Shown piece by piece: positions 1 through 14,088 of a stretch of DNA of 64,000 bases. Numbering within the stretch: the stretch's first letter is position 1; each line of letters begins with the position of its first letter. Source of the DNA: Heterodera schachtii (lineage: Eukaryota > Nematoda > Chromadorea > Rhabditida > Heteroderidae); the NCBI GenBank assembly GCA_023374025.1, contig SIJG01000003.1, positions 2,944,416-3,008,415 of the forward strand, in the 5' to 3' direction. Below the pieces are notes generated by a model. It was given only the letters and a program-made list of their open reading frames with translations, was not told where the DNA came from and did not search any database. The position numbers were made by a program, and so were the translations under genes.

Positions 1-160
1 TCTGTGCTGGCCAACGTTTGCTTCGAACCCTCGCGCTGTACCTTTTTGAGCATCGGAAACAGAATGCCAAGGACAATGCCAACGTGAATTTGTTTGAGAA
101 GTGAAGAATCAGCTAATGTTAAGCAAAATATGATCAGGAAAAAGTGATCTGTATATGTAC
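1..160 (+). pseudogene. Relic of the 3' end of an OSTalpha/TMEM184-type gene
   Basis: This stretch aligns by eye to the last exon and 3' flank of the intact OSTalpha-like gene at 55784-56080. It shares the cysteine-containing segment around CFEPSRC, the 'catcggaaac' stretch, and the post-stop segment 'aagcaaaat...gggaaaaagtgatc' (here gaaaaagtgatct). A 4-base deletion after the Ser-Arg-Cys codons shifts the frame relative to the intact copy, and the acidic tail is lost. The upstream part lies outside the window, so it could also be the damaged end of a longer paralogue. It is called a pseudogene because the frame breaks. Confidence 0.6.
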
Positions 161-753
161 AAAATTAGTACCAAACATTTAATCGAGAAATGACCGAAAT
201 TTTGTAATATTGCTGATTAATTTCAATCTAATTTGATGCTAATTACTTTGTCAAGCTATAAGAGTTGATTTTAAAGAAAATTTACATTTCTTGATCCGTC
301 TTACGGTTTTTAGCAAAATTATTTAAATGCTAAGCGGATGGGAACGACGCGCAATTTACAAGCGCAAACTACTCATAACGATGATCCTGTCCAACCAGTG
401 TCGAGTGCGTGTTGGAGGCCATGAAATTGGGCATTGTGGCGTTAATTGGTGGGACGAGGACAGCGTGGACCACATGCATCGGTATTTTTTTTTGTCGAAA
501 ACTTGGTAAAACAAGTCTAACAGCAAGAAGATTGCTTTTTTAGCTAAATCTCTTTTCACACCTTTTATGGCAAATTTTATAAAATGGCAAAAAATTGACA
601 CAGTCAAAAAGCGACTAGTGAAGCGAACAAATGGGCTTTTTTAGCTGAACGCTTATTTTAAATTTCGGCGGTGTTTTTGTCTCGGCGAGATTTCGGGTTG
701 AAAGGTTTTGGCGGCTACGTTTCTGTTGGTGGCCAAAAAATATATATTTGGTC

Positions 754-935
754 TAGAGTAGAGTGGGACCGTGACCAAAACACGGACAACTGAGTACCGA
801 GGTCCCGGTTTTGACAAATTTTGACCGGGACCGGGAAATTTCCGGTTTTTCCCAATTTTCCCAGCCAAAAATTCCCGTTTTTCAACCCGAAAAGGTCCCG
901 GTCCCGGTTTTGCCCAAAATTGAGTTTTGTCTAAA
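754..935. mobile_element. Truncated TAGAG-end MITE (GGGACC family)
   Basis: The segment starts with TAGAGTAGAGTGGGACC and carries the 'gacaactgagtaccgaggtcccgg' and 'cccagccaaaaattcccg' blocks found in the complete elements at 46893-47113 and 53181-53372. The matching right-hand inverted end is absent, so this copy is truncated. No target duplication could be found. Confidence 0.6.
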
Positions 936-1555
936 ACATATATATTGCCTGACTATTTTGCCAAACTCCATACCCCTGAAATACAAAATAGGGCTATGGC
1001 ATGATTATTTGATAAAAATATTGTCATTTTAGCAGGAAATATACACCAAATGGTCAACCCAACCAGAAGCGTAAAAAGGCTTCCAAACGCTAGCTATTGG
1101 AAAGCCAACAAATTTTGGCATCTCATTAACGAGGCCAAACGGACCGGATGCCACAACAACAATGATCGTGTGACGGCTGCACATGAAGGCGCCCACTGAA
1201 TTGTAGCGTGGCTTCTAATAATCGTCAAATTTCAAATGCTATGAGGTAAATTTTGGGATTTAACTTTTTTTCATACACCAACGACACCGGAAAATGGTTT
1301 TACTGTTAAAATTGGTGTTTTAACTTTCTCAAATTTAAAAGTGCCGATAAACAAACAAATGCATGTTACAATAGTTATTGCTTAAATAATAGGTTGACGT
1401 GGGACGGAATCCCGTGAGGCTCGGTTATTTGGGATTTTTTTGAAAATTCAAAAATCCCGTAATCTTGCACGAAATCCCGAATTTGAAATTAAAAGGTCTT
1501 TGGCTTAAATGTGTAATAACCAAAAAACACTAACCGAGCCATCATTGAAAAAAAG

Positions 1556-2262
1556 TTGAAAAAACTCGACATAAAGCGAAAATGTTGCGAATTTAAGGCG
1601 ACGCTCATCCCAAATAAAGGGGAGTACGATGGCTGCACCTTCACCACAGGATCCAAGCGCAACAAAAGAAGCGAGCTGAAGAACAACCTCATTATGACGG
1701 TTGCGACAAAAGTGGCCGAAGAAATATTGATGAACAAACCGATCGGTCACGTGGCAGATAAGGTGGGATGACAAGAAATTATCGGAAAAGTTAATTTAAT
1801 GCTTGAAACACTGATCAATGTGTGAAAACGGGAAATGAAACATTTTGAAATTTTTTTTTTGCTAACGACTCTTACTAAAATTTAAAATGAATTCTGTTCT
1901 TCAAAATTTTTTAAAAATCGCGGAAAAACCTCAATTTTTTCCTGTTCATCCAAAAATTATAAGAAAAAACGCACCGCGAAAAAAGTAGTTTGAAAACAAA
2001 CAAACAAAAATTTCGTCGATCCGGGCCCCAAAATGTGGTTTAAAAATATTCTGAGCCATTTATTGTATGTTAGGAATTAAAACAAAAGTTTTTTAAGCGA
2101 TTTTTGGTTTTTCCAAATATGAACAAGTGCACCCAAACAAGGAATGGTACGAAGATGAAGAAGCAGAATGGAATGGAAAAGATGAAGAAGATGCGGAAGA
2201 AGAAGGTGAAGACGATGTTGGATGGAAGAAAGTGATAATGAAAGTGTCATTTCGTTTGTGAC
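1556..2262 (+). other. Two coding-like blocks of unknown identity
   Basis: An open frame at 1556-1771 gives a 71-residue basic peptide with cysteines near the start (KRKCCEF) and a YDGCTFTTG segment. About 350 bases further on, 2127-2259 encodes a strongly acidic, tryptophan-containing stretch (EWYEDEEAEW) ending in a stop. Base composition here is less AT-rich than around it. The simplest splice between the two blocks does not keep frame, so they may be remnants or belong to separate genes. The first block faintly resembles a double-stranded-RNA-binding fold, but this is too weak to name. Confidence 0.25.
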
Positions 2263-5200
2263 CAAACGGAGGCTGCCAGCAAATGTCGATTATTCTGTGA
2301 CCATGTAATTTTGTATTTTATGCGTTCTGCTGTTGTTATTAGTTTTTTTTTAATGTAATATTGTCATTTTTTTGTGTTGGAACAGCAAAGCTGTTCGGTG
2401 CCGATCGGCCTAGGTTGAGGGTACGCGAGCAGTGGCGCTGTTCCGTTATTTTAATTGTATTTTTGTGCTTTTTAAAATAAAATCTATGCGCTATAATAAT
2501 AATAGGGCCTTATTAATTGACATTCCCGGGGGAGAGGGTGGGTGAGGAATTTAAACGCTTCCGTTTGGGGACCGGAATCGCAATAAATTTAAGGCAGAAG
2601 TTTGTTTCCAAAAAATCGCTGAAAATTTTCTTCTTTTTTTTGGATTTTCTAATAAAATTTTTCTTGATTTTTTCCTAATGGTGGGGATGAAGGATAAACT
2701 GTAGGGACTTGTCAAAAATTCTGGCAGTGAATATTTTTTGAATTTTAAAGAATTTCTTGGTCAATCTTAAAAAATTGGTGTCTGTCCCGCATGTACCAGC
2801 TTCAAAATCATTTATAAACTTTTTTTTTTTGCTACTTCTAATTTAAATTTGTGATGATATTATTGCCTTAGTGGACCCAATGAAAATCCAAAATAGTTAA
2901 GGACAGCAGAGTGCGAGAAATTGAGCTTATTTCCAAAAAATTAACGGGGATGCTTGCTACTTATTCTTAGGCCCTAATATCAATGTGAAAGCCGTGTTGT
3001 TATTTTTATTGTTGTTGTTTTTTGGAGGGCGGATGTGAAGCCGGTGTGGTACCGAATCGGCTAGGTTCGACGGTGTTAGAAATTCAAGATTATAAGAGAA
3101 TTACAATTGAAAAATTGAAGAAATTTTCGCTATTTTTTGGAAAAAATAAATTTTTCTATTAACAGGTAGCATTGTCGAAATTTTCATATATTTTTTTTAG
3201 ACTTATAGCTGCTATTATTTTCATTTATTCATCCCATCCGATTTCGTCACTTGTCATAAGTTTTTTATGCTATTTAATAAAAAGGGAAATTGCAAAATAA
3301 AAAATGATGAGAATTTTTAGATAAAAAGCATTTGAAATTTGGAATTTAACAAAATGGAATAAACAAAATGAAAATTTTCTTCACAACCTTTACAGAGTGT
3401 AGCTCTCAAAATTTAAGTAAATACACGAAAAAAAAACAAATAATCAGGTCAATTAGTGTGCCATTAAATTCCTTACTGCAAAATAAGGACATCAAGCCAA
3501 AAGCAAGGACTTTTCAAGGGCTGCTGTTCACACGAAAAATGCCAACTTTGAAATTTTGAAAAGAGTTTTTTTGACAAAATTCTCGAAATGTGGCAAATGG
3601 GCAACACTGATCAGATGATAAGAGGGGAGATCAATGGTAAATTAAATGATAATTGAAATGACAAATTCGGGAATAATTAAAATTCAAAAAATAGGACTAG
3701 AAAAAATTAACAAATTTGTGGTAATATTGAAAAAAACAAAACATGAAAAATGGCCAAAAATTGTCTTTCATTAGCGAGTCGAAATACTGTGGTATTACGG
3801 TATCCTATGTAAAATCAAAATGAGAATCAATTAAATACAGTAATTATAAAACAAATATGTAATAAAATATCCACTTATGTACAACATGAGATCGTCAGAT
3901 TCTCCATCATCAGCTTTGTATAAAATAATACATAATGAGGATTTTGAGAATGATTGGTAAAAAGTTTTTTTTTGGAAATTCCCCAAATAAATTTATTGAA
4001 ATTTCATGGATGCACCAAAAAAGCCACAAAAATTGCTAAGGGCATGGAATACTTTTTGAAAAGGCGCCAAATTTTTGAATTTTTGTTTTCGTGTTCATTG
4101 ATTTTTGCATGCCCTCTGTAATTTTCTAGTAGAGCCCCGAATTTTCAAATTAGCGGATCCGCTGCTGGCTCAAAATTTTTTGAGTGACGGAATCTGCGGG
4201 ATTAATCTCACAAAATCCCGCATTTAAGATTTACGGGATCCCGCGAAAAATATTTCAAGATTAGGGAGAGGGAACTGGAAAATTTCATAAATTTTGGTAT
4301 GAAATTTGCGATGAAAAATGTTTTTAAATTTAAGAATTTATTTTTGGGTCGTGCAAATTCTGCTTGAAATGCTCGACCTAACAATAAGCATGGAATGTGC
4401 CGCGAAGTGTGAACGGAAGGAAAACAAAACAGCGAGAAATTAAGTGTGAAAACGAATACAGCGATTAGAAATGCTCGAGAGAGTCAAAATTTTACAAAAT
4501 TCATAATTCAGAGCGGAATCAAACGGAATTCTCGAGAGTGGGAACCCTAAAATAATTGAGAAATTCTCGGCCCGAGAACTGGAATTGATCAAGAATCTCA
4601 AGCATCATTAATACATAAAGATGGATTAACAAAATCTCAGATGCGGAGGACTGTGTCGAGAAAGCTTATCTCAGGAACGGATTTGTTGGCATTTTTTGAT
4701 TTAGGATTATAATTTTGAAATAAAAATGATCGGATAATTGCTGAAAAACATTTTGATCACCTGAAATATTTACATAAACACAGACATTCTTTACTTTCTC
4801 GACAATTTTGTCTCGTCCAAAATTTTGTTAATATTTGAACGAAAAATGACTACTAATTAGAAAATAAATTCCCTAATAAAAATTAAAAATTTTCTAATTA
4901 AAAAATTTGAAATTCCTGACTGATCGGAACAATAAATTTTATGTGGTGTAAATTTGTAAATAAGATCAGCAGAGTTCGCTCCGAATGGCGATCGGCTGAT
5001 GGGCGGCAACATCAATAGGTTCTGGAAATTTGAATTTTTTTTTTTTGTTAAATTTAAATTTTAATTTGTCTAAAATTTTTTAAAAAAATATTTTTTAAAA
5101 AGCAAAAGTGGACACGCATTGGTTGACCAACCTCAATCAAATAGGACTGCAACAGCACACGACGCAACGCAAAGTTTGGAGACGAACAAAAAAGACAGAA

Positions 5201-6094
5201 CAGATAAAAAAATCAATAATCAATCAATCAATAATCGATACAGCGATAAACAGAGTGAGAGAGAGAGAGAGAGAGAGAGAAAGCGCAAAATTGAAGGACA
5301 GCAGAGAAAAAGAGCAACAAAGAGACTACAAATGTACGGTAATGTAGCGACTAGCAGCAGCAGAACAAAATACGGTAATGAAAACAAACAAAAAGCATGG
5401 TAATGTGGAACTAAGTCGGACGAGATGCATTGAGAGTGAGTTATACGGTACTGTTGGGTACTGTTCACTGTAATTGCCAGTGTGAATGAACCCAACTAGG
5501 AAATTCATGTCAATAATTGATCAGTTTCTACCATTGCTGGAATGATCACCAAAAAGTCAATCCAAACTGTAATAAAAAAAAAATTATAATTATTCTGATC
5601 AGTCCGAAATGGGTTCACATTGGCATAGTAAATAAGTCCAACAAGAATGGGCATACTGTATAACTAGGGGTACCATAAGATACTGTACCGAAGTGGTATA
5701 ACACATAAATGGGCCAACCATTCATTTCTGATCAACATAGTAAAGGGTGGTCGCGAGATTCAAACCAAAAAAGGTGAAAAAAGTGCGCAAGGGTAAAATT
5801 GTCAAAAAAATAGTTTAATATTTTGGACAAAAAAAAATCGGGACAAATTGCCAAATATAAGTAAACCGACAAATGGTCAAAAAGAAAGCAATGCGGAATT
5901 TGGCCAAAAGCGGGGAAAATGGCCACATTCCAGAAAATAATAACACACAATATGGTACAAATGGGCAACAAGACAGATGACCAAAAGTGGGACAAATGGT
6001 CCAAAAATGTGGGTGAGACAAATCGACAAATAAACGCCAAATTAAAAAAAAGTAGTGCGCCAATGCCTTTGCCAGTTTGGCGCCGCCGTCCAAC
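2263..6094. other. AT-rich intergenic region, no gene seen
   Basis: No convincing coding frame or RNA gene was found. It contains degenerate 'gggatcccgcaaa' type repeats near 4190-4260 (also present near 1400 and 45290) and a GA microsatellite at 5254-5281. The region downstream of 5700 carries 'ggacaaa'-rich low-complexity sequence and leads into the 3' end of the CELF gene. Confidence 0.6.
5254..5281. repeat. (GA)n microsatellite
   Basis: About 14 uninterrupted GA units. Open frames crossing it on either strand are products of the repeat. Confidence 0.9.
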
Positions 6095-9000
6095 TCAGTA
6101 CGGACGGTCGCGCGGTCTTTTCAGCTGCACTTTGAGCCGCTTCGTCCCAATTTGGAAGCCATTCATCGCCTGGATGGCCTGGTGGGCGGATGCCGAGTTG
6201 TCATAGGAGACAAAACCTGCACAAATAATGATCGTGATGGCACGGACAATCAACCCAATTCTGCCCGACAATTTTTGGCACAATTAAGCCAAAAAATAGA
6301 GGGGAGGAGCAAATTGGCATTATGCCAAAAAATGAGACAAATTGGCTCGCATTGAAAAAGCATAGTTTACGCGAAACACAGAAGGAATATGCACTTGTAT
6401 AAATGTATATGCACATAAAATTTTCTGAATTAAACTCGAAAATGATCAAAATTTGTGACCAAGACCCCGCAAATTGATCAGGGCTAATTAGTTTCTTATT
6501 GTCGACCATTTGTCCTTGAAAATGATTAGGTAGAAAACTGCTGTTATAACGCTTTTTCAAGTGCAGTAAACCAAATTTTCAAGTACAGTTCTTTGCTATT
6601 CAAGGACGAGATGACGCCAATTATTAAGCCCAAGTCAGTGGAGAAACAAAAAAGAAATTAACATCATTTTCACCACAATGCCAAAAGGGCATATTTTGAA
6701 TTCAAATTGATTACAAAAACCCAAATAATATTTGGACCAAAGACTGAAATAAATTTACGGCAGCTAAATTAAACGGCACTTTTCTGTGTGCCGAACAGTT
6801 TTGACAATTGAACAAAAAAAAACTGACCAAAACATTTGCTCTGATTGGTGGCACGATCGACAAACACCTGAACAGCGGACACAGAATGGAATAGGCGATA
6901 AATTGTCATAAATGCTAATTGTTGCATAATAAATGAGAATTATTACGCATTTATCAAATTAGAAGGCTAATTGATTTGCATAATTAAATGACTAATTGTC
7001 ACACGCATCTTGCCAAATTAGTGGGCTAATTGATATTGGCGAATTATACTGCTAATTCATATTGCTAATTAGTGGGTTAATTGGTGTTGCCTAATTAGAG
7101 GGCTAATTGACGTTTCTGATATTGCCTAATTAGAGGTATAATTTCTCCTATTGTTTATCGCCAACAAATTCTTTGGCACTCAAATTACCTTTGCGCTGAG
7201 CACTTGGCCAAACGGTATGAACATTTGGGCCAGTTTGGCATCGTCAAACTCTTGTGGCAAATGGTAGATGAACAGGTTGCACCCATCCGGGCCCAGCAGT
7301 GAGTATTCTTGAAGAGGGAAAAATTGTTCGGCAAATTTTTCGTACATAGTTTCATATTTTTTTTTTATACATATTTTGAGAATTTTTGAAAATTTATAAA
7401 ATTTCTTGTGAAAAAATAAAAAAATAACCAAAAATTATTTTTAAATACTAAATGTGCTTCTATGCCATTTAGGTCATTTTTATGAAATTTTGTGCCTATT
7501 TCACCCTTTCCGAAGAATTTTTTCCAAAAAAATAACCATTAAAATAAATTTTATTTACATATTTGGTACATTTTTTGGGTTTTTTTTTTTACATATTTAT
7601 GTACATATTTTGACCATTTTTTGTACATATTTTTGACATCCCTAATAATTTGACATTATTTTAGCCTGAATGTATTAAAAAGTTGAAAAAAAGATAAAAA
7701 TTTTCTAAAAAAAAAAATCTTAGACTCATTTAATGACAAGAGTAACCCTAGTCAAAAGTGTTTGATTAACAGACCGTCTCTCAATGATTGGGCCTGTTGG
7801 TATTGCTGTTGTTGTTGCTGTTGGGTCCCACCGGCGCCAGCAATTGTTGTGATAAGTTGCGGTTGTTGTTGTTGCTGCTGCTGCTGTTGCACTGCTTGCT
7901 GTTGTTGGACAAGCAGTGCCGCTTGCTGCAGGGCATAACTGTACATGGCGGCCGCTACAGTAAGAAAAAATTACATATATATATATACGATAGATTTTGA
8001 GCGAGTATAGAATGACAGAAAGTTGTGATCGAAGAGCAAAAAGTTCAATCTTGATCAAATCATGCCGGAATAAAAAACGATTCGGCCTGATCAGACCAAA
8101 GATTGCTCAAAAATATAATCAGAGCAATGATTTATGGGAAACGTGGTGATCAAATTATGGAAATGCTTAAAACAGGACTGATCAGATAAAGTTCTGAAAA
8201 AGCCCGAGCAAATCATGGAATTGCTTAAAGTTCCCGATCAGAACAATGATTGCTAAAAAATTGATCAGAGCATGAAATATCTTCAAAAGGTCTGATTCGA
8301 TCAAGGATTGATTGGTGGCACCATCTCACAGAGGCCGATCAGAACCGAAACTTTCTAGCCCAAAATTCCAGCACAAATCCAACAACATACAGTTGATCTG
8401 CTGGTTCTGTTGCTGTTGCTGGTGTTGCTGCTGCTGTGCCATCATTGCCGCGGCAGCGGCCGCCTGCTGTTGTGCCATAAGAGTAGCGGTTGCAGCCGTA
8501 GCCGGATCAACCATGGCACCAGCACCACCACCACCCATGGCCAGCAACTGCGCGTACGGCGTGACGCCGGTGGTTCCGTTGGGCACTGCCGCCAACAATG
8601 CCAACCGAAGCGCCCGACGGATAGCCGGCGCTCCAGCGGTTGCCGGGTCGCCGGACGCGTTGCTGCCGCTCGCCTGCGGCTGAGTGCCGGACGCGGAAGC
8701 GGAAACCGTCTGGTATTCGGCGCCGCATTTGCCACCGCCGACCTAATGAATGAGGGCGTGCCGGTGGCGGCGGAATATTGTTGCGCGGCAGCGGCCTGTT
8801 GCTGCTGCAACATTTGAAGAGAATTTGCCGCCACGCTTGGCATCGCGGTTGCGCCCGCATTGAACAAAGCGTTGCCGCCAGCCGTTTGGGTTTGGAATAA
8901 GCCGGCGGCCGAAACGGCAGGCAGAAACTGCTTAATTAGGCATGGTTTTTATTCGAGAGTGAAGTTTCTCAAGAAAAATCGCGGTTTCTCTTTCTCGCTC

Positions 9001-11997
9001 TCTCCCTCTCTCTCCTTTATCTCTCCTCTCCTTCCACTCTACTCACTTCCTCTCTCTCTGCACCTTCCTCTCTCCTCTTCCTCTATCTCTCTCTCTTCTC
9101 TCTCTCTCTCTCTATCTCTCTCTCTCCTCTCAATCTCTCTTCTCTCTCTCTCCTCCACCTCTATCTCTCTCTCTCTCTCTCTCTCTCCTCCACCTTCTCT
9201 CTCTCACCTTCGGTCTTTTCTCTCTACCCCCCCCCCCCTCACGCTCTACCTGATGAAGCGTGGCCATTGGCAAATAAGCGGCGCCCGGGGTGCCGGCCAG
9301 CGCATATGTGGGATTTGTAATCATTGCCGCTTGTTGCGCAGCCATCGAAGCGACAAGCTGGGCCTGTTGTTGCGCTTGGAGCAGCTGGAAAGCATGTGTA
9401 AAAACAGTTAAAATAAAAATTTTGAAAATTTCGGCACCGCCAGAAAAGGAAGAAATCATCCCAGGGCAGACAGGGGTATGTAAGGAAAAAAAGGATTTTT
9501 CAATTGAAAATTTTGGATTTAATCCTGTTGAATATCCATCCAAACAATATTTTTCTGATTTCGAAAAATAGGAATTTTTCGAATTTTTAAAATAAAATAA
9601 ATTTTTCGCTTTTTTTATTTATTTAATTCAAAAAATTTGAAAAATTTTTAAAAAAATAATTGAATCACTTGAAGAAAAATCCTCAGATTTTTTTGTAAAC
9701 CAAAAAAATAGAAAAGTCTCGGACGGCTTTACTGTCTCGTGCCGATTCTCAGGCTCAAGAAACAAGCCAAGGATCACACGCACTGATCCCACCGTCGCCC
9801 GTCGCTTACCCCGAGCTGTCCCGCGCTGGTCAACGCGCAACTGTTGCCCGCCGCGGTCGGACTGGTGCCGATGAACGGTGTGCCGCCGCCGCCGCCCATC
9901 GCAGCGGCCGCCATCGCCGCTGCGGTACCGGCCGCTGCCATTGTCGCTGGGCATTGGGCAGCCGCCATGCCGGTGGCGGTGGCACCGCCGCCGAACGCCG
10001 CCGCGCCGACCAATTGGTTGGCCAACAACGGATTAAGCATGCCAATTTGGGTGGCCATCTGTTGCATGCGGCGCATCTGGCGCTCCTTCTCCGTGTCCGC
10101 CAGCTTCACCGTCAGCGCGCCGGAAGCGCCGCGCATTGTTTGGCTGCCGTGCAGTGTGAGGATGGCACGCTGCGCCTCATGCGCCTGGCCAAACTTGACG
10201 AAGGCACAGCCCTGGGAAGGTTGTGGGAACTGAGTGACTAAGTTTCAAGACTCTCGACCCCGGGGGACTGTTTCAGGGCCCGGAAGTGCCATCCTTGGTG
10301 GTGAGTGGGTTTATGCCCAAGTTTCAGACTCTCGACCGGGATGAGGATTAGTGATCTAGTTTAGAGAGTGCTTGATCGGGTTTGATGATTTTATTTGTCG
10401 CACCAGCAGGAATTTGATCATTTTGAATTTTCTATGATTTTCTGGGGTGCTCATAATGTCGTGCGCATCGCTAATCATACCAGCAAACGAACCGACCTTT
10501 GATGCACCGTCCGCGGCGCGCAGTACAGTGATCTCCTCAATGTGGCCAAACGGTTGGAACATTGCGCGCACGTCCTCCTCCCCGTACTGCTTGGACAGCA
10601 TGCCAACCTTTGAAATGGGGCAATCAAACATTATTTTGTATGGGTATGTCCTTTCAGAGTCCTTTGGTAAATCGAAGGATAATTGGTTTTCAAGGACGTC
10701 ATTATAAATCACTAAAATTCGCTCATTTAAAGAAACAAATTGCAATTAAGCGCTAATTAGTGAAATGGAATTTTGTACTTGTTTTCAAGGACACAATAGC
10801 AGTTAAGGACAAAAAACTCACAAACAATTTCCTGTCCTCATGCTTTGGCGAGCTGCTTCTGCTGTCCGTGTCCGCCGGCTTCACCTGCATGGCCCGGTTC
10901 ATCTGTAATGAGTGGCACATATAATTAGCTAATTAATGCACAGATTTTTTTAATTTAAAATAATTCTTTTTTAAAGAAAAAAGTTTGCCAAAATTCTACA
11001 AACATCCTTTTTCAAATTTGTTTAATTCCAGAATGTGAACTGAAAAAAATTTATTGAAATTTTCCATGCTTTTTTCTTTTTGAAAAGTCGTTTTGAATTT
11101 TTCAAAAAATGTCCCCGCGTTTACCCCCGGAAGCGTTTTGCGGTCGTGCAGTGCCGCCTGGCATTTCAGCGCACTTTCCCGATGACAATAGGTCAGAAAG
11201 GCACAGCCCTAAACAAAAATGTAAAACGACAATTGGCACATCCGGCTACAGTAACACTCGTCGGTTTGTTTGAGTTACCGTATACCTTATTTCGGCAAAG
11301 AATTCTTGTTAGGTTACATTAAGCCAAAAAACCGACTATTTGACATATTCGGCTACAGTAACAATCGTCGCCTTTTCGAGTTACCGTATTCCTTATTTAT
11401 TCAAATAATTCTTGCGGTCGCTGAACGATGAAATTTTGCCAAACAAAAAAAACTTGTCGACCTTGTGCACCCCGGTGGTTTTGTCCTTGAGTATGCTGAA
11501 CTCGTAGATTTTGCCGTACGCCTCGAACACGTGCCTGAGATCCCTTTCTTCCAGATTTCTTGGGATCTGCAAAAGTGGCTTTGTTTTTTTTGAGGGTTTT
11601 ATCACAATTTTTTGGATGGAATTCGCTCATTAACAAATGTCATTTAAATTTATGATTTTCAGTAAATTCTCATAATTTTTTTAAATAATAATTTTTAAAA
11701 ATTTGACCCCTCTGGAGAGTTTTTAAATTTAAATTATTTTTTGAATTTTTTATGTAAAAAACATAAGGTAATTTTGCGACTCTAATTACTGCGGCAGAGT
11801 TTCGCGCATAAATTTACACCCAACATAAACAATGATGACACCACAAAAACAACCACCTGTCCAACAAACAGTTTGATGGCATCCGGGTCTTTGACCGGGA
11901 ACCCGTTGCTGTCCGTTGATGAACACCGTTGTTGCTGTTGTGCCATTGTGGCGGCCGCGTGCCGTGCCATTCTCGGCCGTCCCATTTCTCGTGCCAT
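6095..11997 (-). CDS. etr-1: CELF/Bruno-like RNA-binding protein (ETR-1 type)
   Basis: This is a three-RRM CELF protein acting in alternative splicing and mRNA control. I read 13 exons with continuous phase: 11997-11857, 11566-11462, 11208-11125, 10902-10822, 10607-10497, 10211-9810, 9384-9250, 8927-8736, 8679-8391, 7954-7775, 7307-7189, 6867-6828, 6216-6095, about 666 residues. RRM1 starts at KLFVGQ (residues 42-47) and contains GCAFLTY. RRM2 starts at KLFVGML and contains GCAFVKF, followed by the family hallmark RRMQQMA. A long Ala/Gln/Gly linker follows. RRM3 (from about residue 574) contains [11 protein letters not shown] and GFVSYDN and ends LKRPRDRPY. The start Met at 11997 follows an in-frame stop. 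A frame change inside the linker is resolved by a 56-base intron (8735-8680). Introns hold CT tracts and repeats. Additional 5' non-coding or alternative exons are possible. Confidence 0.93.
6905..7145. repeat. Degenerate 'gctaattgatattg' repeats in a CELF intron
   Basis: Imperfect units around 'ctaattgatattgcctaattagtgggctaatt' recur seven or more times in the intron between the RRM3 exons. The repeated TAATTA and TTAATTG cores could form short hairpins, but no functional motif is clear. Confidence 0.6.
8985..9236. repeat. Polypyrimidine (CT) tract in a CELF intron
   Basis: About 250 bases of nearly pure C/T, read on the plus strand, inside the intron between 9249 and 8928, ending in a run of ten Cs near 9231. 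On the sense (minus) strand it is a purine-rich GAGA tract close to the 5' splice site. Confidence 0.85.
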
Positions 11998-14033
11998 TGT
12001 TGCTCATAATTAGTCGGGGCCCAATTTCTGTCGGCATTTGACTGCTGCTACATTCGATAAGAATGGCGCCGCCGGCACTATTATTCTTGTTGTCATGCCG
12101 TTGCTGCTGCACCATCTTTCTCGTTCTTCTTCATTCCCTCGGGGAAAGAATATGAAAAGTGTGGGTTTGTTTGACGATGGGTTGTCGAGACTCTCGACGG
12201 ACGGGTGCCACAAAAAAATGTATCAAAAATATTTTGCCAGCCAAACAATGATGAATGTTTCGTCCCTCATGCAAAAGTTAAAAGCATCAAGGAAATGTGT
12301 CCGGGAGCGGGGGTGTGGAGAGTGAGAAATGCTTGTGCCAATTCTTCTCGGCCAATCCCGCCCCCGGGGGCGCTACTTGTGCCACAAATCGATGGCACAC
12401 ACACTCACACAGACAGTGCCAGAGTGATGGATGGCGTTGAAGCGGAATGAATGGGTATAATGAGGGTTTGGCCCACGCCGCGCTGCGCCGGGTTGGGCCT
12501 GTGAGACGGTAACCATGTGCGAGGGACAGAGGAAAAAGACACACAATGATTGAGTGACAGACATACAGACAGTCGGTTGGTCTGGCTTCATCATTCTTGC
12601 CACTCTCGACCGACTCTCGTCCCCTCAGGGCTCATGCATTTGGGGAGATAAAGCATAGCCCCCTCCCCCAGCTCCCGTGCCCTTTTCTCTGCCCCCGTTG
12701 CGCCCCAGGGAGAGCACAGTCCATGCTTTTGGCCTTTTGGCCTCATCATCATCATGGATGGCTTCTTCTTGGATGGGGAGGGGGAGCATTCGCTTTTCTG
12801 CCCCTCGGGGGCTCCATGCAATGGGGAGGGAGATAAAGCCTTAGTCTTTTTATTTTTTCTCGGGTCGATGTTGGCTAAAACTCTGACTCAGCCAAAAATT
12901 TTCTTGTTGGTCAACCTTCTAACAATTTTGGCAACATTCAAAAAATTCTTAATGTTTAAAAGAATTTTTCAAAGTGCTAATATGCTAAGCAATTAAATGG
13001 CTCACAAAAAGTCACAATTTTTGGTGTTTTTTTTCATAATTTTTGTAGTCTTTTTTAATTTCGAACTTTTTTAAGATTGGCATTTTTATAATTATAAGCT
13101 TTCGAATGTCCCCATGTTTGTTGGGTTAAGTTAACAACTTTAAAAGTTATATTGACTCAAACCGGTTCATGTCAGACGAAGTTGGCCCGCTCCGTCTCTC
13201 CCCCCTCCCTCCCCTGTCAAAGTGCCAAAAATTAAATTGTGCCAAGTCAGGCTTCATTTTGCAAGACCAGGACAAACTGGACCAACCCAGTTTGGGCGGT
13301 AGAGATAATAGAAGGCAAAGGGGATAAAACCGATCGATCCATCACCGACTTCTTGCAGCAGCGGGTTTTCGCGATATCCGGTAAATAATTTTATTTCTAT
13401 CCCGTAAATCCCGTCTCGGCCATTTTCTCCAAGTCGTCGCCGGTCTCATTTTTTTCATTTGCTTAAAAATCCCGCTATTACATCAAGGACTGGTGCCACC
13501 AATGGGAAAGAGTAAAATCTGGGGCATTCTCATCAAGCTCCCTCATCCCCCGCCGAGAGCTCGGCTCGGCTCATATGCCATCGAAGGAGGCTCTCTTTAA
13601 GAAGCCAGCAGAGCATTTGCTCACTGCCGTCGCTGTCTTCGTCCCCCTAGGGGTTTTGTGTGTGCTTGATGAAATCGCCCCTCCCCCCCCCCCCCCTCCC
13701 TCTTCAGTCCGTGCCTCGTTTTGTTTTTACATGTTCCACCACCACCACCATGGCACCCGCCGTGCCCGGCTCAAGCAAGCAGAAGTGGCAGCTGGGGGAG
13801 GTCGCGCTAATCGTTGTGCTCCATCTCCTCTCTCCTCATCCGGCGCCGAATGTGCTGTGTGTGTGTGTGTGTGTCCCATCAATTTGAGTGCGCCAGACGA
13901 GGCTTAAAAGCTGCTACTCCCTGCCCCCCCCCCCGCCCCCTCCCCCAATTCAGCCGTTTCTCCGTTTTCTTCGTCGAGTCGAGTGCCAATTTTGGCGAGG
14001 AGAGAGGGGGGGAGACAGTGGCCACCAGAGAAG

Positions 14034-14088
<55 letters not shown>

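Noticed and set aside
8312..8817. Plus-strand Cys/Leu/Ala-rich frames
   Set aside because: They are antisense shadows of the CELF Gln/Ala-rich exons.
8391..8927. Apparent frameshift in the Gln/Ala linker of the CELF gene
   Set aside because: The two frames are joined cleanly by a 56-base GT-AG intron (8735-8680) that leaves the correct phase for the next exon.
8985..9236. Plus-strand Ser/Leu-rich frame
   Set aside because: It is a translation of the CT tract in the CELF intron.
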